64,000 nucleotides of DNA from Bacteroidales bacterium (lineage in GTDB: Bacteria > Bacteroidota > Bacteroidia > Bacteroidales > UBA932): positions 124,001 to 188,000 of the forward strand of contig JAFPWG010000011.1 of the NCBI GenBank assembly GCA_017395045.1. The letters run 5' to 3'. Position numbers and translations under genes: made by a program. The first letter of the stretch is position 1. Each line of letters begins with the position of its first letter. This document shows positions 41,935 through 50,959 of this stretch, piece after piece. Below the pieces are notes generated by a model, which searched no databases, had not been told where the DNA came from, and was given only the letters and a program-made list of their open reading frames with translations.

Positions 41935-42255
41935 ATGATAAGGAACTTAATTAGCGCGCTCTTCGGCCATCGAGATGAGACCGGAGGGCAGCAGGATATC
42001 CAGCTTGCTTCACCTGCGGAAAAAGAAGCTGCCCTCCCCGACATCGCCCAACATGCCGACCCCGAAATCCAAATAGTCGCTGGTCGGTACGGAGAGCTGG
42101 TTGCCGGAAAGGTGATTGAGACAACCCTGACTGAGCTTCAGGAGATATTGCCACGACCACGTAAACGCGCAGATGCCTACCAGTCCCTGAGCAAGCGATT
42201 GGCGGCGATGGGCGTCACGCTGGTCATAAAGCGGGAGGTGCGCCATGGAAAGTAA
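41935..42255 (+). CDS. 106-aa element protein of unknown function
   Basis: The product begins MIRNLISALFGHRDETGG; the N-terminal LISALFG stretch is mildly hydrophobic. The central part is acidic and the C-terminus, ELQEILPRPRKRADAYQSL followed by KRLAAMGVTLVIKRE, is basic and helical. It overlaps the next gene by 11 bases. No family is recognised. Confidence 0.6.
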   Translation: MIRNLISALFGHRDETGGQQDIQLASPAEKEAALPDIAQHADPEIQIVAGRYGELVAGKVIETTLTELQEILPRPRKRADAYQSLSKRLAAMGVTLVIKREVRHGK

Positions 42256-42802
42256 CCTACCACTATGTCTGCCGCAAACGCATGACAGTTACCTCCCCGC
42301 AATGCCGCTCCTGAGTGGTGAGATTTACCGCTACACGAATAAAAGCGAGGCGGTACCATCCGAAACCGATTGGTCGTATATTGGAGCGACCGAGAAGCCG
42401 AAGGGGCGTGAAGGACAATGGGACAGTCCGTCATCCGATTACGCCGGCCCCAAGATCGCCAATGCTCGGAAAAACATCCCCTTGAAAGAGTGGAAACGCT
42501 ACTCCTTCCCTGTATTTGACACCGACCCCGAGAGGCTGAAACAACGCCTCAAGGAATACGAGACCTACTATATCGCCTACTTCAATTCCTATGAATGCGG
42601 CTATAACGGGAATCGCGGTGGTCGGGGTATCGCCGCATGGGTTTTATTCCGTGTGACCGATACTTCCGGTACTCAAAATACGGTCCGGTCCTATGATGCC
42701 GTTTCGAAGCTTAGTGGAGTTCCAATCGGCTCCATCAACTATGTCGCCAAGAAGGATGACCACCTCGCAAAGAACGGCGTCAAGATAGAAAGACTTAACT
42801 AA
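42245..42802 (+). CDS. GIY-YIG-like nuclease domain protein (first copy)
   Basis: The 185-residue product contains GEIYRYTNK followed by WSYIGATEKPKGREGQW and, later, YETYYIAYFNSYECGYNGNRGG, a pattern like GIY-YIG endonucleases (IYxxTN, YIGxT, Arg, Glu/Tyr, Asn). The C-terminal segment SYDAVSKLSGVPIGSINYV resembles a NUMOD helix-turn-helix module. Such proteins are homing-type endonucleases or nucleases in elements. The catalytic set looks plausible but not certain. Confidence 0.6.
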   Translation: MESNLPLCLPQTHDSYLPAMPLLSGEIYRYTNKSEAVPSETDWSYIGATEKPKGREGQWDSPSSDYAGPKIANARKNIPLKEWKRYSFPVFDTDPERLKQRLKEYETYYIAYFNSYECGYNGNRGGRGIAAWVLFRVTDTSGTQNTVRSYDAVSKLSGVPIGSINYVAKKDDHLAKNGVKIERLN

Positions 42803-42814
42803 ATCGTTAAAGAT

Positions 42815-43510
42815 ATGGCATTTAAGCATTACTTTCATTTTTCAATGGGCAAGATTGATTGCTCGTTGCCGGAGGAGGACGTCGTCGCAATGATGCAACT
42901 CCTCATCGACCACGCCTATATGGGGAACCGTGTCGCCGTCGTGAAATACTTCAAGGTGCTTGACGACGACAACTGCGAGTTCTCCATTGAAAGGTATCTA
43001 ACTACAGATTATTGCCTCGCCTGTGGGGAACAGTTCATAGGCGAGCATGACGAGGCCCTCCTTTCCGGGCTGGAGACACCGTACTTCAGTCTCAAGTGGG
43101 GGCCGACAGCGAAGATTACCCCGGTTGTCGCGCCGCTGATACCGATGGGAAACGTTTTCTACGCGCCGATATCCTCGTTTACGACCTTCTGGAAGATGAT
43201 AAACGAGAAGTACGCCGGCGAGAAGATTCAGCGCATCACCATCGACATCACGAACACGGCGCTTACGGTCCGGGTGAAGTATCCGCGCACTGTCACCGGT
43301 AACCAGAAGCGTTATGCCGACGATGTTCACGATCTGGAGCTTGAACTTGGACGCCCATTACAGGACTTCAAGGGTGAGACGTTGGAATGGCCGCTTCATG
43401 AACTCGGTGAGATATGTGCGAGGAAATATCTGAAGAAAAAGAGTTATCAGGGCTTAATCGGTTACCTGAAGAAGACCTACGACATAGATCTGAACATTAA
43501 GGATTACTAG
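42815..43510 (+). CDS. 231-aa element protein of unknown function
   Basis: The product begins MAFKHYFHFSMGKIDCSLP. It is a mixed alpha/beta protein, with a Cys pair TTDYCLACGEQF near residue 65, an acidic centre, and a C-terminal basic helix (ARKYLKKKSYQGLIGYLKK). It starts 12 bases after the GIY-YIG-like gene and ends before a strong terminator, making it the last gene of the + strand run. No family is recognised. Confidence 0.65.
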   Translation: MAFKHYFHFSMGKIDCSLPEEDVVAMMQLLIDHAYMGNRVAVVKYFKVLDDDNCEFSIERYLTTDYCLACGEQFIGEHDEALLSGLETPYFSLKWGPTAKITPVVAPLIPMGNVFYAPISSFTTFWKMINEKYAGEKIQRITIDITNTALTVRVKYPRTVTGNQKRYADDVHDLELELGRPLQDFKGETLEWPLHELGEICARKYLKKKSYQGLIGYLKKTYDIDLNIKDY

Positions 43511-43519
43511 TCGGCGGTC

Positions 43520-43555
43520 GAGACAAGGCATAGAATTACCTTGTCTCTTTATTTT
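43520..43555 (+). terminator. Strong terminator at the right side of the element
   Basis: GAGACAAGG (43520-43528) pairs perfectly with CCTTGTCTC (43539-43547), with a 10-base loop and a T-rich tail. The following 200 bases hold no gene; direct copies of GGGGTGTGA and GGGGTGTG/ACACCCC inverted pairs lie there. Confidence 0.85.
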
Positions 43556-43752
43556 CCTCGGCCGTCTATGGGGTGTGAAGTGGGGTGTGATGCCGGATAG
43601 AGACACATAGCCGACCACATATTTAGAGTATTGATTATCAGCGTGGTGGAGTAATCGTGTTAGGGGTGTGTGGAATAAGACACCCCGTTTACACCCAGGA
43701 ATCGTGATTGTGTGATTCCCGGGCGAAATGAATTCGGCCTGGTTCTCAGCTT

Positions 43753-46700
43753 TTAGGCGACAACAATATCGTGGATATACCCCACGAACTTGCCGACCCC
43801 CTGCGTCTGGGCGCCAAAGACACCAACCCAGTCGACCTCGCTGAAGGGTTCCACGTTGATGAGGTCCTGTGATGTGATGTCACCGTTCTCGCAGACATAG
43901 GAGACGATGGTCGCCAGAAACTCCTCCTGCTCGGCGTTCAGGGATGCGCCGGAAATGAAATCACCGAACCGGAGCATGGCGCGCTTGCGGTCAACGCCGA
44001 TGAGGGAGCGGATGAAGATGGCGACGTTCGGACCGCATGTCATCCCGGCGGTGAACTTCTCGTAATCCTCCTTGCTGCCTAATTCCGCCCAGAGAATCCT
44101 TTCCAGCTCACGGAAGTCGGCAGGGTCCAGTTTCTCCAGATTATAGATCTTCTCCAAAACGGGCAGATTGCGGTTTGCGGCCAGGAAGTCGAGTACTCGC
44201 TGCTTATAGGACATCCGGGTCGTGACGCCGGTACTCTCGCCGTCGTAGGTGATAACGTCCTCGATATCCACGATGAACCATTGGCCCTTGTCACCAACGA
44301 GGAACTTCATCAGGTCCCGGAGCGAAAGACGGACCTTTTCCAGCCACTCCAGGGACACGTTCTCCCATGCAACCGGTGACAAGACTTCCTTCAAGACCGG
44401 AATCTTCGCCTGCACCTGTGGTAACGTCGCCTTCTCCAACAGTTTCTCGGCGACAGTCTGCACCCGCTGGATGCACTTGTCGGCCTTCACCTCGCTGTTC
44501 AGGAGGCTCAGCTCGATGGTCAGCGCCAGGACATCGAACTTCTTGGCACTCTCGTCCAGGGTATTCTTGGGAAGGAGCGGGGCGATGTCCGTTTTCAAGG
44601 TCAGAACATCCACGTCGGAGATATAGACCCATGCGTCCTCCTCCTTGAAATGACTGACTGAAGCCCATTTTTCACGGACGGAGATATGGCTGTCGGAAAG
44701 GGTCATGACCTGTTCGCGCAGTCCCTGCTTCAGCTCGTCGTGCAGTCCTCGGGCATAGTCATCCTCCTGCCACTTCTGATGCTGGAGTTGGAAGGCGATG
44801 TCCACACGAAGCCCGAAGAGCCGCTCCGTCAGGGATTGTACGCTCATCGCCTCCTGACCGTTGGGATTCTGCTCGAAATACTCGAAATTCCGGCACCAGT
44901 CGAAGATATAGAAACACTCCTTATCCTTTCCGCCGAAGATACCGGGACTCAGTCGGGTGCCACGGCCAATCATCTGCCAGAACTTGATTTTACTCTTGAC
45001 GACCTTGAAGAAGACCAGGTTCAGAATGTCCGGTACGTCGATGCCCGTATCCAGCATGTCCACACTGACGGCTATCTGCGGCTCCTCATCCCGGATTTCG
45101 AACTTGTCGATGAGGTCCTGCGCATAGGTGACGTAGTTGTCGATAAGGACGCAGAACCCCGGCCCATATTCGGGATAGAGTACGCCGAACCGCTGGACGA
45201 TGAGCTCGGCATGGCGGTGGTTGTAGGCGAAGATGATGGACTTGCCGATACGTTCCCCGCTCTGGACCTTCAAGCCGTTCTCCATCAGGTCCTGCAAGAC
45301 GGCGTCCACGGTGTCCTCGTTGAAGATATAGCTGAATATCTCGTCTCCTGCGATGTCTCGGTGATAATCCCCGGAGCGCGGGTCCAACGCCTTGCGGGCG
45401 GCCTCATACTCCCAGACCATCTCCATCTGCTTCTTCTCCTCCTCGGTCAGGCTGTTGTACTTGATGCCCTCCTTGAGAATCATGCTGCCCCGCTTGAATC
45501 CATGATAGTTGACCAGGTATCCGTCAGCCACGGCGTCGTCCAGTTCATAGGCGTAGTTGGGCTCGCCCTGCTCCATCTCGAAGATGTCGTAGGTGCTCCG
45601 GTCAACCTCGTCCCGCGGCGTAGCGGTCAGGCCGATGAGCATGGCGTCGAAATAGTGGAAGATGGCTCCGTACTTGCCGAATATGGACCGGTGAGCCTCG
45701 TCGATGATGATCAGGTCGAACCGTCCCACGGAGAAAGGCTTGTCCTCCGTGTCGATGTAGTTGATCATCGTCTGGTAGGTACTGAAGACTATCCGGGCTC
45801 CCAGGTCCTTGTCTCCACCGTTCTCATTCAGGGCACAGGTCGTGGTATTGGGAAGCAGCTTGACAAAGTTCTTCTTGGCCTGATTCACGAGGCTGGTCCG
45901 GTCGGCGAGGAAAAGGACGTTCTTCACCCAGCCGTTCCGCATCAGCACATCCACGAGAGAGATGGACACCCTCGTCTTGCCCGTTCCTGTCGCCATAACC
46001 AGGAGGGCCTTGCGATGCTTCTTGTTATAATGCTCGCAGACCGCCTTGATGGCCATCTTCTGGTAGTGGCGGTCGGAGATGCTATCCTTGACGGTGAAGT
46101 CGGTGATATCCTTCCGCCCTCGCTGCTGGATAAGACGCTCGAGGTCCTTGGCCGTATGGAAACCAAAGAGCTGCCGGGAAGGATAGCCCAGGCCGTCGAT
46201 GATCCAGGTCTCGAAGCCGTTGGAGTAATAGATGACCGGGCGGACGCCGTATTGATCCTTCAGGCAATCGGCATAGAGTTCGGCCTGATGCTTTCCCTTG
46301 CTGGGAGAAACCGACGTCTTCTTCGCCTCGATAACTGCCAGCGGTCGGCCGTCCCCGCCGAAGAGGACATAATCCGCATAGCCGGTCCCGCTGGAACTCG
46401 GCATCCCTTGCAGTTCTATCTCGATGCATGCCCGCAGCGGCTGAACGACACCTTCCTGCTCCATAACCGGCCATCCCGCTTCCCGTAGCATCAGGTCGAT
46501 ATACATCTTCCTGGTTTCAGCCTCGGAAATGTCGGAGGCGATTTCTTCCACCGGCGCTGTTGATGTCACCGCCTCCGCGGCGGCGGCCGTGACAATAGTA
46601 TCTGTCGGCTTGACTTCCACGCTGGACGGTACTGCGACGGGAACCTGGACCGAGCCGGGGACGAGTGATTTGTCGAAGGGCTTAACCTCATCGACCATTT

Positions 46701-47070
46701 TAAGCTTCAGAAGAATGGCACCGACGACGTTGTAGATGTTCAGGAGGCAGAAGAAAGCCTCCCGTTTGGTCACGCTACCGGTATGAGCCGCGCTGCTGCC
46801 GACTTTCCGGACGTAATGAACGGCCATCATCACCTTCTCGTCATTGATGAACGACCGGAAAGGTTCACCGTCCACCAGTTCGAACAATGACGTGCGGTCC
46901 GACACCGGGATATGCTTCATCTCATACAGCGCCCGGGCGATATGCTCCAGCGCCTTTCTCGCATTCATGGCGCTGTAGTCCGGGTCGCTAATCTGATGCT
47001 CCTCCGCCGCCGCACAGAATCGGTGCAGCGTGTAGAGGTCCAAATCCCGTATGTAGTCGAAGTTCCGCAT
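43753..47070 (-). CDS. hsdR: Type I restriction enzyme, R subunit (HsdR)
   Basis: The 1105-residue protein has an N-terminal DUF4145-like domain (about residues 1-130), a PD-(D/E)xK nuclease with GYADYVLFGGDG and VIEAKKTSV near residue 248, and two RecA-like helicase domains with Walker A MATGTGKTRV near residue 360, DEAHRS near residue 457 and LTATP. It cuts unmodified DNA after ATP-driven translocation. It lies 3 bases after hsdS in an M-S-R order. Confidence 0.94.
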   Translation of the reverse strand: MRNFDYIRDLDLYTLHRFCAAAEEHQISDPDYSAMNARKALEHIARALYEMKHIPVSDRTSLFELVDGEPFRSFINDEKVMMAVHYVRKVGSSAAHTGSVTKREAFFCLLNIYNVVGAILLKLKMVDEVKPFDKSLVPGSVQVPVAVPSSVEVKPTDTIVTAAAAEAVTSTAPVEEIASDISEAETRKMYIDLMLREAGWPVMEQEGVVQPLRACIEIELQGMPSSSGTGYADYVLFGGDGRPLAVIEAKKTSVSPSKGKHQAELYADCLKDQYGVRPVIYYSNGFETWIIDGLGYPSRQLFGFHTAKDLERLIQQRGRKDITDFTVKDSISDRHYQKMAIKAVCEHYNKKHRKALLVMATGTGKTRVSISLVDVLMRNGWVKNVLFLADRTSLVNQAKKNFVKLLPNTTTCALNENGGDKDLGARIVFSTYQTMINYIDTEDKPFSVGRFDLIIIDEAHRSIFGKYGAIFHYFDAMLIGLTATPRDEVDRSTYDIFEMEQGEPNYAYELDDAVADGYLVNYHGFKRGSMILKEGIKYNSLTEEEKKQMEMVWEYEAARKALDPRSGDYHRDIAGDEIFSYIFNEDTVDAVLQDLMENGLKVQSGERIGKSIIFAYNHRHAELIVQRFGVLYPEYGPGFCVLIDNYVTYAQDLIDKFEIRDEEPQIAVSVDMLDTGIDVPDILNLVFFKVVKSKIKFWQMIGRGTRLSPGIFGGKDKECFYIFDWCRNFEYFEQNPNGQEAMSVQSLTERLFGLRVDIAFQLQHQKWQEDDYARGLHDELKQGLREQVMTLSDSHISVREKWASVSHFKEEDAWVYISDVDVLTLKTDIAPLLPKNTLDESAKKFDVLALTIELSLLNSEVKADKCIQRVQTVAEKLLEKATLPQVQAKIPVLKEVLSPVAWENVSLEWLEKVRLSLRDLMKFLVGDKGQWFIVDIEDVITYDGESTGVTTRMSYKQRVLDFLAANRNLPVLEKIYNLEKLDPADFRELERILWAELGSKEDYEKFTAGMTCGPNVAIFIRSLIGVDRKRAMLRFGDFISGASLNAEQEEFLATIVSYVCENGDITSQDLINVEPFSEVDWVGVFGAQTQGVGKFVGYIHDIVVA

Positions 47071-47073
47071 GGC

Positions 47074-48240
47074 TTATCCGAAGTATTTGTCCATCGTGTA
47101 GTCGAAGAGCTTCTGGGTTTCGGCGATGGAGGCGTTGATGGATGCTTTCTGGCGTTCGATGGCCTTGACTTTGGTGGCGAAGGATTGTTGGATAGGTAGT
47201 GGAGGTAGAACAACGTTGAAACCACCGACCAATCTTAAGTTTAACCCGCCTCTTCCACCGTCACCATTGGAAACACCACGCAATTCACTATACAACATTT
47301 TGAGTTGATAGTAGAGGAAATCAGTGTCGACAGTATTGTCGGAAAGAATTGAGCAGATTGACTGGTTTGTGCACAAAGGAATCTCCGCAACGCCAACCGT
47401 GCCACGTGTTTTTCCCTGGCCTGCTAGAGCAATAAGAACAGTGTGAGCAGGAATCATCTTCGTGCTGGCATGGTCATAACCGCTTTTCGTGATGCACTTT
47501 TCCGTCTTATATATTCTACCTTGTGCAACTTCTCCCGAACTCAGCCATGGAATATCACCATTGTCCCAATACTCGCTATTTGCCGTACTAGGAGTCGCAC
47601 CTGCAACACAGGAGGCAAAACTATTAATTGAATCTTTCCGCCATCCTTTTTCATTCTCCACCGGGTCGCCAAACATATCGTAGAAGATGGATTGGGCGAG
47701 GGTGTCGAGTTCCTTCAGCTGCGCTTTCTGCTTGTCGATGATTCCTTGCAGCAGGTCCAGTTCCGTGACGATTCGCTCCTGCTCGGCAAGAGGAGGAACA
47801 GGAACCGGTATTGACATCAGGGAAGACTTAACCAAATGCTTAATTGTTACTCCTTTCCCATATTGCGCATCAAGCGTCCCGTTAGTTTTCAAGAAATGCA
47901 AATAATGCAAATAGAAACGAGGCAAATAGGAGTCATTAAAGCGAATGCGGTGAAGTGCATTTTGATAAAGCATTGACTCTGAGCTCGACCAGATAGCTGC
48001 TCGTCCGATATCACCGCCCTCACATACAAGTAAATCTCCAGCGGTTACAGAATATCGTTCATCATCGGTATCCTCGAAGCGCGCCTGTTTCACTGTTGAA
48101 AGGTCAATGTGATCCCATTGCACATTGATAGAACATAGGTATGGCTTTAACTGACCTGTATCCTTCGATTGGTTCAATGTTTTCCCTAATTCGCTGGAAC
48201 AGATGTCGCCTAACTTCCGATATGTCCACCCTTTCCTCAT
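47074..48240 (-). CDS. hsdS: Type I specificity subunit (HsdS)
   Basis: The 388-residue protein shows two target-recognition domains. The first starts KLGDICSSELGKT, and conserved region LVKSSLMSIPVPVPPLAEQERI lies near residue 150; the second starts near residue 205 and ends LPPLPIQQSFA. These set the bipartite recognition sequence, which cannot be read from the protein. It is intact and single, 3 bases after hsdM and 3 before hsdR. Confidence 0.92.
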   Translation of the reverse strand: MRKGWTYRKLGDICSSELGKTLNQSKDTGQLKPYLCSINVQWDHIDLSTVKQARFEDTDDERYSVTAGDLLVCEGGDIGRAAIWSSSESMLYQNALHRIRFNDSYLPRFYLHYLHFLKTNGTLDAQYGKGVTIKHLVKSSLMSIPVPVPPLAEQERIVTELDLLQGIIDKQKAQLKELDTLAQSIFYDMFGDPVENEKGWRKDSINSFASCVAGATPSTANSEYWDNGDIPWLSSGEVAQGRIYKTEKCITKSGYDHASTKMIPAHTVLIALAGQGKTRGTVGVAEIPLCTNQSICSILSDNTVDTDFLYYQLKMLYSELRGVSNGDGGRGGLNLRLVGGFNVVLPPLPIQQSFATKVKAIERQKASINASIAETQKLFDYTMDKYFG

Positions 48241-48243
48241 CGC

Positions 48244-49737
48244 CTACAGGTATTTCTCTTCAAACTCAGCCAGACCGGCTGCAATTTCCCTTTGCAGTGT
48301 CTGAATTCTGCCCAGCACGACGGCAGGGTCCTCATAATCGACCTTGACCTTCTCGACCTCCTTGTACTTGTTGATGGAAAGGTCGTAGTCGTTGGCGCGG
48401 ATTTCATCGACGGGGACGAGGAAGCTTTGGTCCTTGCGGGTACGGTTCTCTTCGGCATCCAGGTTCTTCCAACGTTCAATGATGTCGGGGATGTCGTTCT
48501 CGGTGACGGGGGCGCGCTTGTCGTCTAGGGAGAAACCATCGGCCTTCATGTCATAGAACCAGACCTTGTCCGTGCCGCCAGCGCCGGTCTTGGTGAACAC
48601 GAGGATGGCGGTGGAGACTCCGGCGTAGGGCTTGAAGACTCCGGAAGGCATGGAAATGACTGCCTGGAGCCGGTGCTTGTCGATGAGTTCCTTCCGGATG
48701 GATTTGTGACCGGTGCTGTTTCCGAAGAGAACGCCGTCCGGAACGATGGAAGCGCAACGGCCGCCAGTCTGGAGCATACGCACGAAGAGGGCCAGGAAGA
48801 GGAGTTCCGTCTTCTTGGTCTTGGTGATGGCGAGGAGGGACTTGCTCACAGCCTCGTAGTCCAGGCTCCCCGTGAAGGGCGGATTGGCAAGGCACAGGGT
48901 ATAGCAGTTCTCGTCGGTATTGTCGGTGGAGAGGCTGTCACGGTAGGCGATATCAGGATTGTCGACCCCGTGTAGCATCAGGTTCATGGCACCAATCCGA
49001 AGCATCGTGGCGTCGGTGTCGAAGCCGTGCAGCATGCCGCTCTTGTAATGGTCGGCATTCTCCCTCTTGAGGAGTTCTTTCTTGTAATGGGACTGGATGT
49101 ACTTGGCACTTTCCACGATGAAGCCTGCGGAGCCCATGGCCGGATCGCAAATGGTATCCTTCAACTGCGGATCCATGAGCTCCACCATCATCCGGATAAT
49201 GTGACGGGGCGTGCGGAACTGACCGTTGTTGCCTGAAGCCGCCATCTTCCCGAGGACGTACTCATAGACATCGCCCATCGTGTCCCGATTGTTCATGTCC
49301 AGGGCGTCGATGCCTTCCACGACCTTGACCAGCGTGCGCGGCGACTGGATGAGGAAGGTAGCATTGGCCATGAACTTGCTGTAGGCCGACTCCTTTCCGC
49401 CGCTCAGGTTCTTGATGAAGGCGAACACGTCACGGCTCACGGTCCGGAACATCTGCTCGGCCTCCATGTTCTTGAAGACGCTCCACCGGAGGTCGCTATA
49501 CGGGACATCGCGGTCGGTGTCAGGGTTATGCCACATGCCCTCCTTGAATGTCGGGTCCTGCACGGTGGCACCGAACACGCTGGCGTTGGCTTCCTTGGTC
49601 CGCTGCGCATCGTCGAGCATCTTCATGAAGAACAGATAGGTCATCTGCTCCAGGATGGTAATGGAATTGGTGATGCCTCCCGTCCAGAAGGTGTCCCATA
49701 TCTGGTCGATACGTGTCTTTATCTCTCCCGTAATCAT
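48244..49737 (-). CDS. hsdM: Type I DNA methyltransferase (HsdM)
   Basis: The 497-residue protein starts MITGEIKTRIDQIWDTF. It has the HsdM N-terminal helical domain, the S-adenosylmethionine site DPAMGSAGFI near residue 202, and the N6-adenine motif NPPF near residue 284. A longer start at 49791 is rejected because the promoter -7 box (49761-49768) lies between it and the chosen start. It forms the modification core with HsdS. Confidence 0.94.
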   Translation of the reverse strand: MITGEIKTRIDQIWDTFWTGGITNSITILEQMTYLFFMKMLDDAQRTKEANASVFGATVQDPTFKEGMWHNPDTDRDVPYSDLRWSVFKNMEAEQMFRTVSRDVFAFIKNLSGGKESAYSKFMANATFLIQSPRTLVKVVEGIDALDMNNRDTMGDVYEYVLGKMAASGNNGQFRTPRHIIRMMVELMDPQLKDTICDPAMGSAGFIVESAKYIQSHYKKELLKRENADHYKSGMLHGFDTDATMLRIGAMNLMLHGVDNPDIAYRDSLSTDNTDENCYTLCLANPPFTGSLDYEAVSKSLLAITKTKKTELLFLALFVRMLQTGGRCASIVPDGVLFGNSTGHKSIRKELIDKHRLQAVISMPSGVFKPYAGVSTAILVFTKTGAGGTDKVWFYDMKADGFSLDDKRAPVTENDIPDIIERWKNLDAEENRTRKDQSFLVPVDEIRANDYDLSINKYKEVEKVKVDYEDPAVVLGRIQTLQREIAAGLAEFEEKYL

Positions 49738-49760
49738 CGTATGTATCGTGGTTAATCTTT

Positions 49761-49793
49761 CAAAAATACGGTTTTTTGGCGGAAATGGCAAAA
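49761..49793 (-). promoter_or_regulatory. Promoter for hsdMSR
   Basis: On the minus strand TTTTG (49793-49789), 20 bases, then TATTTTTG (49768-49761). It is one of the best matches to the Bacteroidota consensus in the window, about 25 bases before hsdM. Confidence 0.7.
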
Positions 49794-49844
49794 CAGAAAC
49801 GCTACACTATTGGCAGTTTATGGGCAAACCTCCGATACTTGCAA

Positions 49845-49880
49845 AAGAAAACGCCCTCTCTTCTTCGGTTGAGAGGGCGT
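49845..49880 (-). terminator. Terminator behind the 28-aa peptide gene
   Basis: ACGCCCTCTC (49851-49860) pairs perfectly with GAGAGGGCGT (49871-49880). On the minus strand a T-rich run follows. It serves the 28-aa gene. Confidence 0.85.
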
Positions 49881-49887
49881 CGTTTCG

Positions 49888-49974
49888 TCATTCGTGTTCG
49901 CTGCGAACGCGATGAACGTGCTCGTAGATGGTAACAATAGCCCCAAGAGCACCAATCAATGCTAATAATAACAT
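49888..49974 (-). CDS. 28-aa hydrophobic peptide (candidate type I toxin-like)
   Basis: ATG at 49974 opens MLLLALIGALGAIVTIYEHV and eight more residues (charged HRVRSEHE end), then TGA just before a strong terminator. One hydrophobic helix with a charged tail is the build of small toxins, holin-like peptides and membrane regulators. It stands alone between hsdM and DUF4177. No antisense RNA is evident, but a 77-codon frame overlaps it on the other strand. Confidence 0.55.
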   Translation of the reverse strand: MLLLALIGALGAIVTIYEHVHRVRSEHE

Positions 49975-50192
49975 TTGTCATAGCTGTTTTAATTTTGGCA
50001 ATTACCGTAGCCTATTCACCTTATTATTCTAAAAGCAGCCAATATCTACGCTATGCACTGCCCGTTTTAATAAATATACAAAAAATCTTTAAAAAGTCAA
50101 ACTCTTTTACATGGAAATCAGCAAAAAGATTCAGATACGTCCTTTCTTGCGGGTGTATTCTAGTTTTCGTATTTTTGTCAACAAGTAACTAA
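49959..50192 (+). CDS. Possible 77-aa membrane protein (doubtful)
   Basis: An ATG at 49959 opens 77 codons with two hydrophobic segments (about residues 2-20 and 60-75). It overlaps the start of the 28-aa minus-strand gene and runs through the -33 and -7 boxes of the promoter at 50147-50177, so it may be a chance frame in AT-rich sequence. Confidence 0.25.
   Translation: MLIITFVIAVLILAITVAYSPYYSKSSQYLRYALPVLINIQKIFKKSNSFTWKSAKRFRYVLSCGCILVFVFLSTSN
50147..50177 (+). promoter_or_regulatory. Promoter for the DUF4177 / GIY-YIG pair
   Basis: TTG at 50147-50149, 20 bases, TATTTTTG at 50170-50177. Confidence 0.6.
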
Positions 50193-50389
50193 TGAGAACT
50201 ACACCCGACATGAAGATATTTGAACACAAACACATTAGCTGCTCCCTTCCTTCCGGTCTGGACGGCATGATGAAGGAGGTCGAGAAGTTGGGCAAGCAAG
50301 GATGGGAACTGGTATCCGTCTGCCCGACCATGAGCTCACAGTACGGCATGGAGCAACTGACCGCGTTCTTGAAGAGGGAACTATCGTAG
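50192..50389 (+). CDS. DUF4177-like small protein
   Basis: The 65-residue product has the motif KLGKQGWELVSV near residue 45, typical of DUF4177 (EELNxLGxxGWELVxV), a small domain of unknown function common in Bacteroidota and Firmicutes mobile DNA. Two start codons are possible: ATG 50192, 15 bases past the promoter -7 box, or ATG 50210. The stop is 4 bases before the next gene. Confidence 0.75.
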   Translation: MRTTPDMKIFEHKHISCSLPSGLDGMMKEVEKLGKQGWELVSVCPTMSSQYGMEQLTAFLKRELS

Positions 50390-50393
50390 CCGT

Positions 50394-50924
50394 ATGGACC
50401 TGGACACCTTCATCCTCTTTAACCCCGTCACTGGCAGTCCGCAGGAGATACCCACCGCCGCTGGCAACTACATCGTCGTCTTCCGGGAGGGCCGCGGTTT
50501 GCCGGACGTTGGGCTACCCGTGCAGATGGTGAAGTTCAGGGGAATGGACATCCTTTATACGGGTGTCGCCGGTCCATCAAGTGGGCTACGGCGGCGGATC
50601 ACATGGGCGCACTTCGGAAACAACGCCGGACGCTCCACGCTGCGGCTAAGTCTCGGCGTCCTCTTGGGGTTCACGCCGATACCACGGGATGCCAAGAACC
50701 CGGGGAATGGTCACGTCCGGTTCTGCCCCGCCGAAGAAGCCCGCCTTACTGCATGGATGAAAGACAATCTGCTGGTCTATTACTTCCCGAACGAGGGCTA
50801 CGAAGATATGGAGAACGAACTGATTGTCGCCCTTAACCCGCCGCTCAACCTCTCGAAGAACGCCAATCCCGTCAATAGTGAGATTCGTGCGCTTATCTCC
50901 CGGTGGCGGTCTTTCCCTTTTTAG
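50394..50924 (+). CDS. GIY-YIG nuclease-like protein (second copy, different subfamily)
   Basis: The 176-residue product has GNYIVVFREG (the GIY strand), LYTGVAGPSSGLRRRITWAH (the YIG strand and Arg), and LIVALNPPLNLSKN near the C-terminus with the Asn-Pro-Pro-x-Asn end common in bacterial GIY-YIG proteins. It is not close to the element copy at 42245. It may be a defence or DNA-repair nuclease, and its place near hsdMSR fits a defence cluster. Substrate unknown. Confidence 0.7.
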   Translation: MDLDTFILFNPVTGSPQEIPTAAGNYIVVFREGRGLPDVGLPVQMVKFRGMDILYTGVAGPSSGLRRRITWAHFGNNAGRSTLRLSLGVLLGFTPIPRDAKNPGNGHVRFCPAEEARLTAWMKDNLLVYYFPNEGYEDMENELIVALNPPLNLSKNANPVNSEIRALISRWRSFPF

Positions 50925-50959
50925 CGATCTTTGCGTAACTCAATTCACCAATATAGAAA

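Noticed and set aside
47074..48240. Phase-variable (inverting) HsdS locus
   Set aside because: Only one hsdS is present and no second specificity gene or inverted partner segment is seen nearby; the serine recombinase is 12 kb away in a different element.
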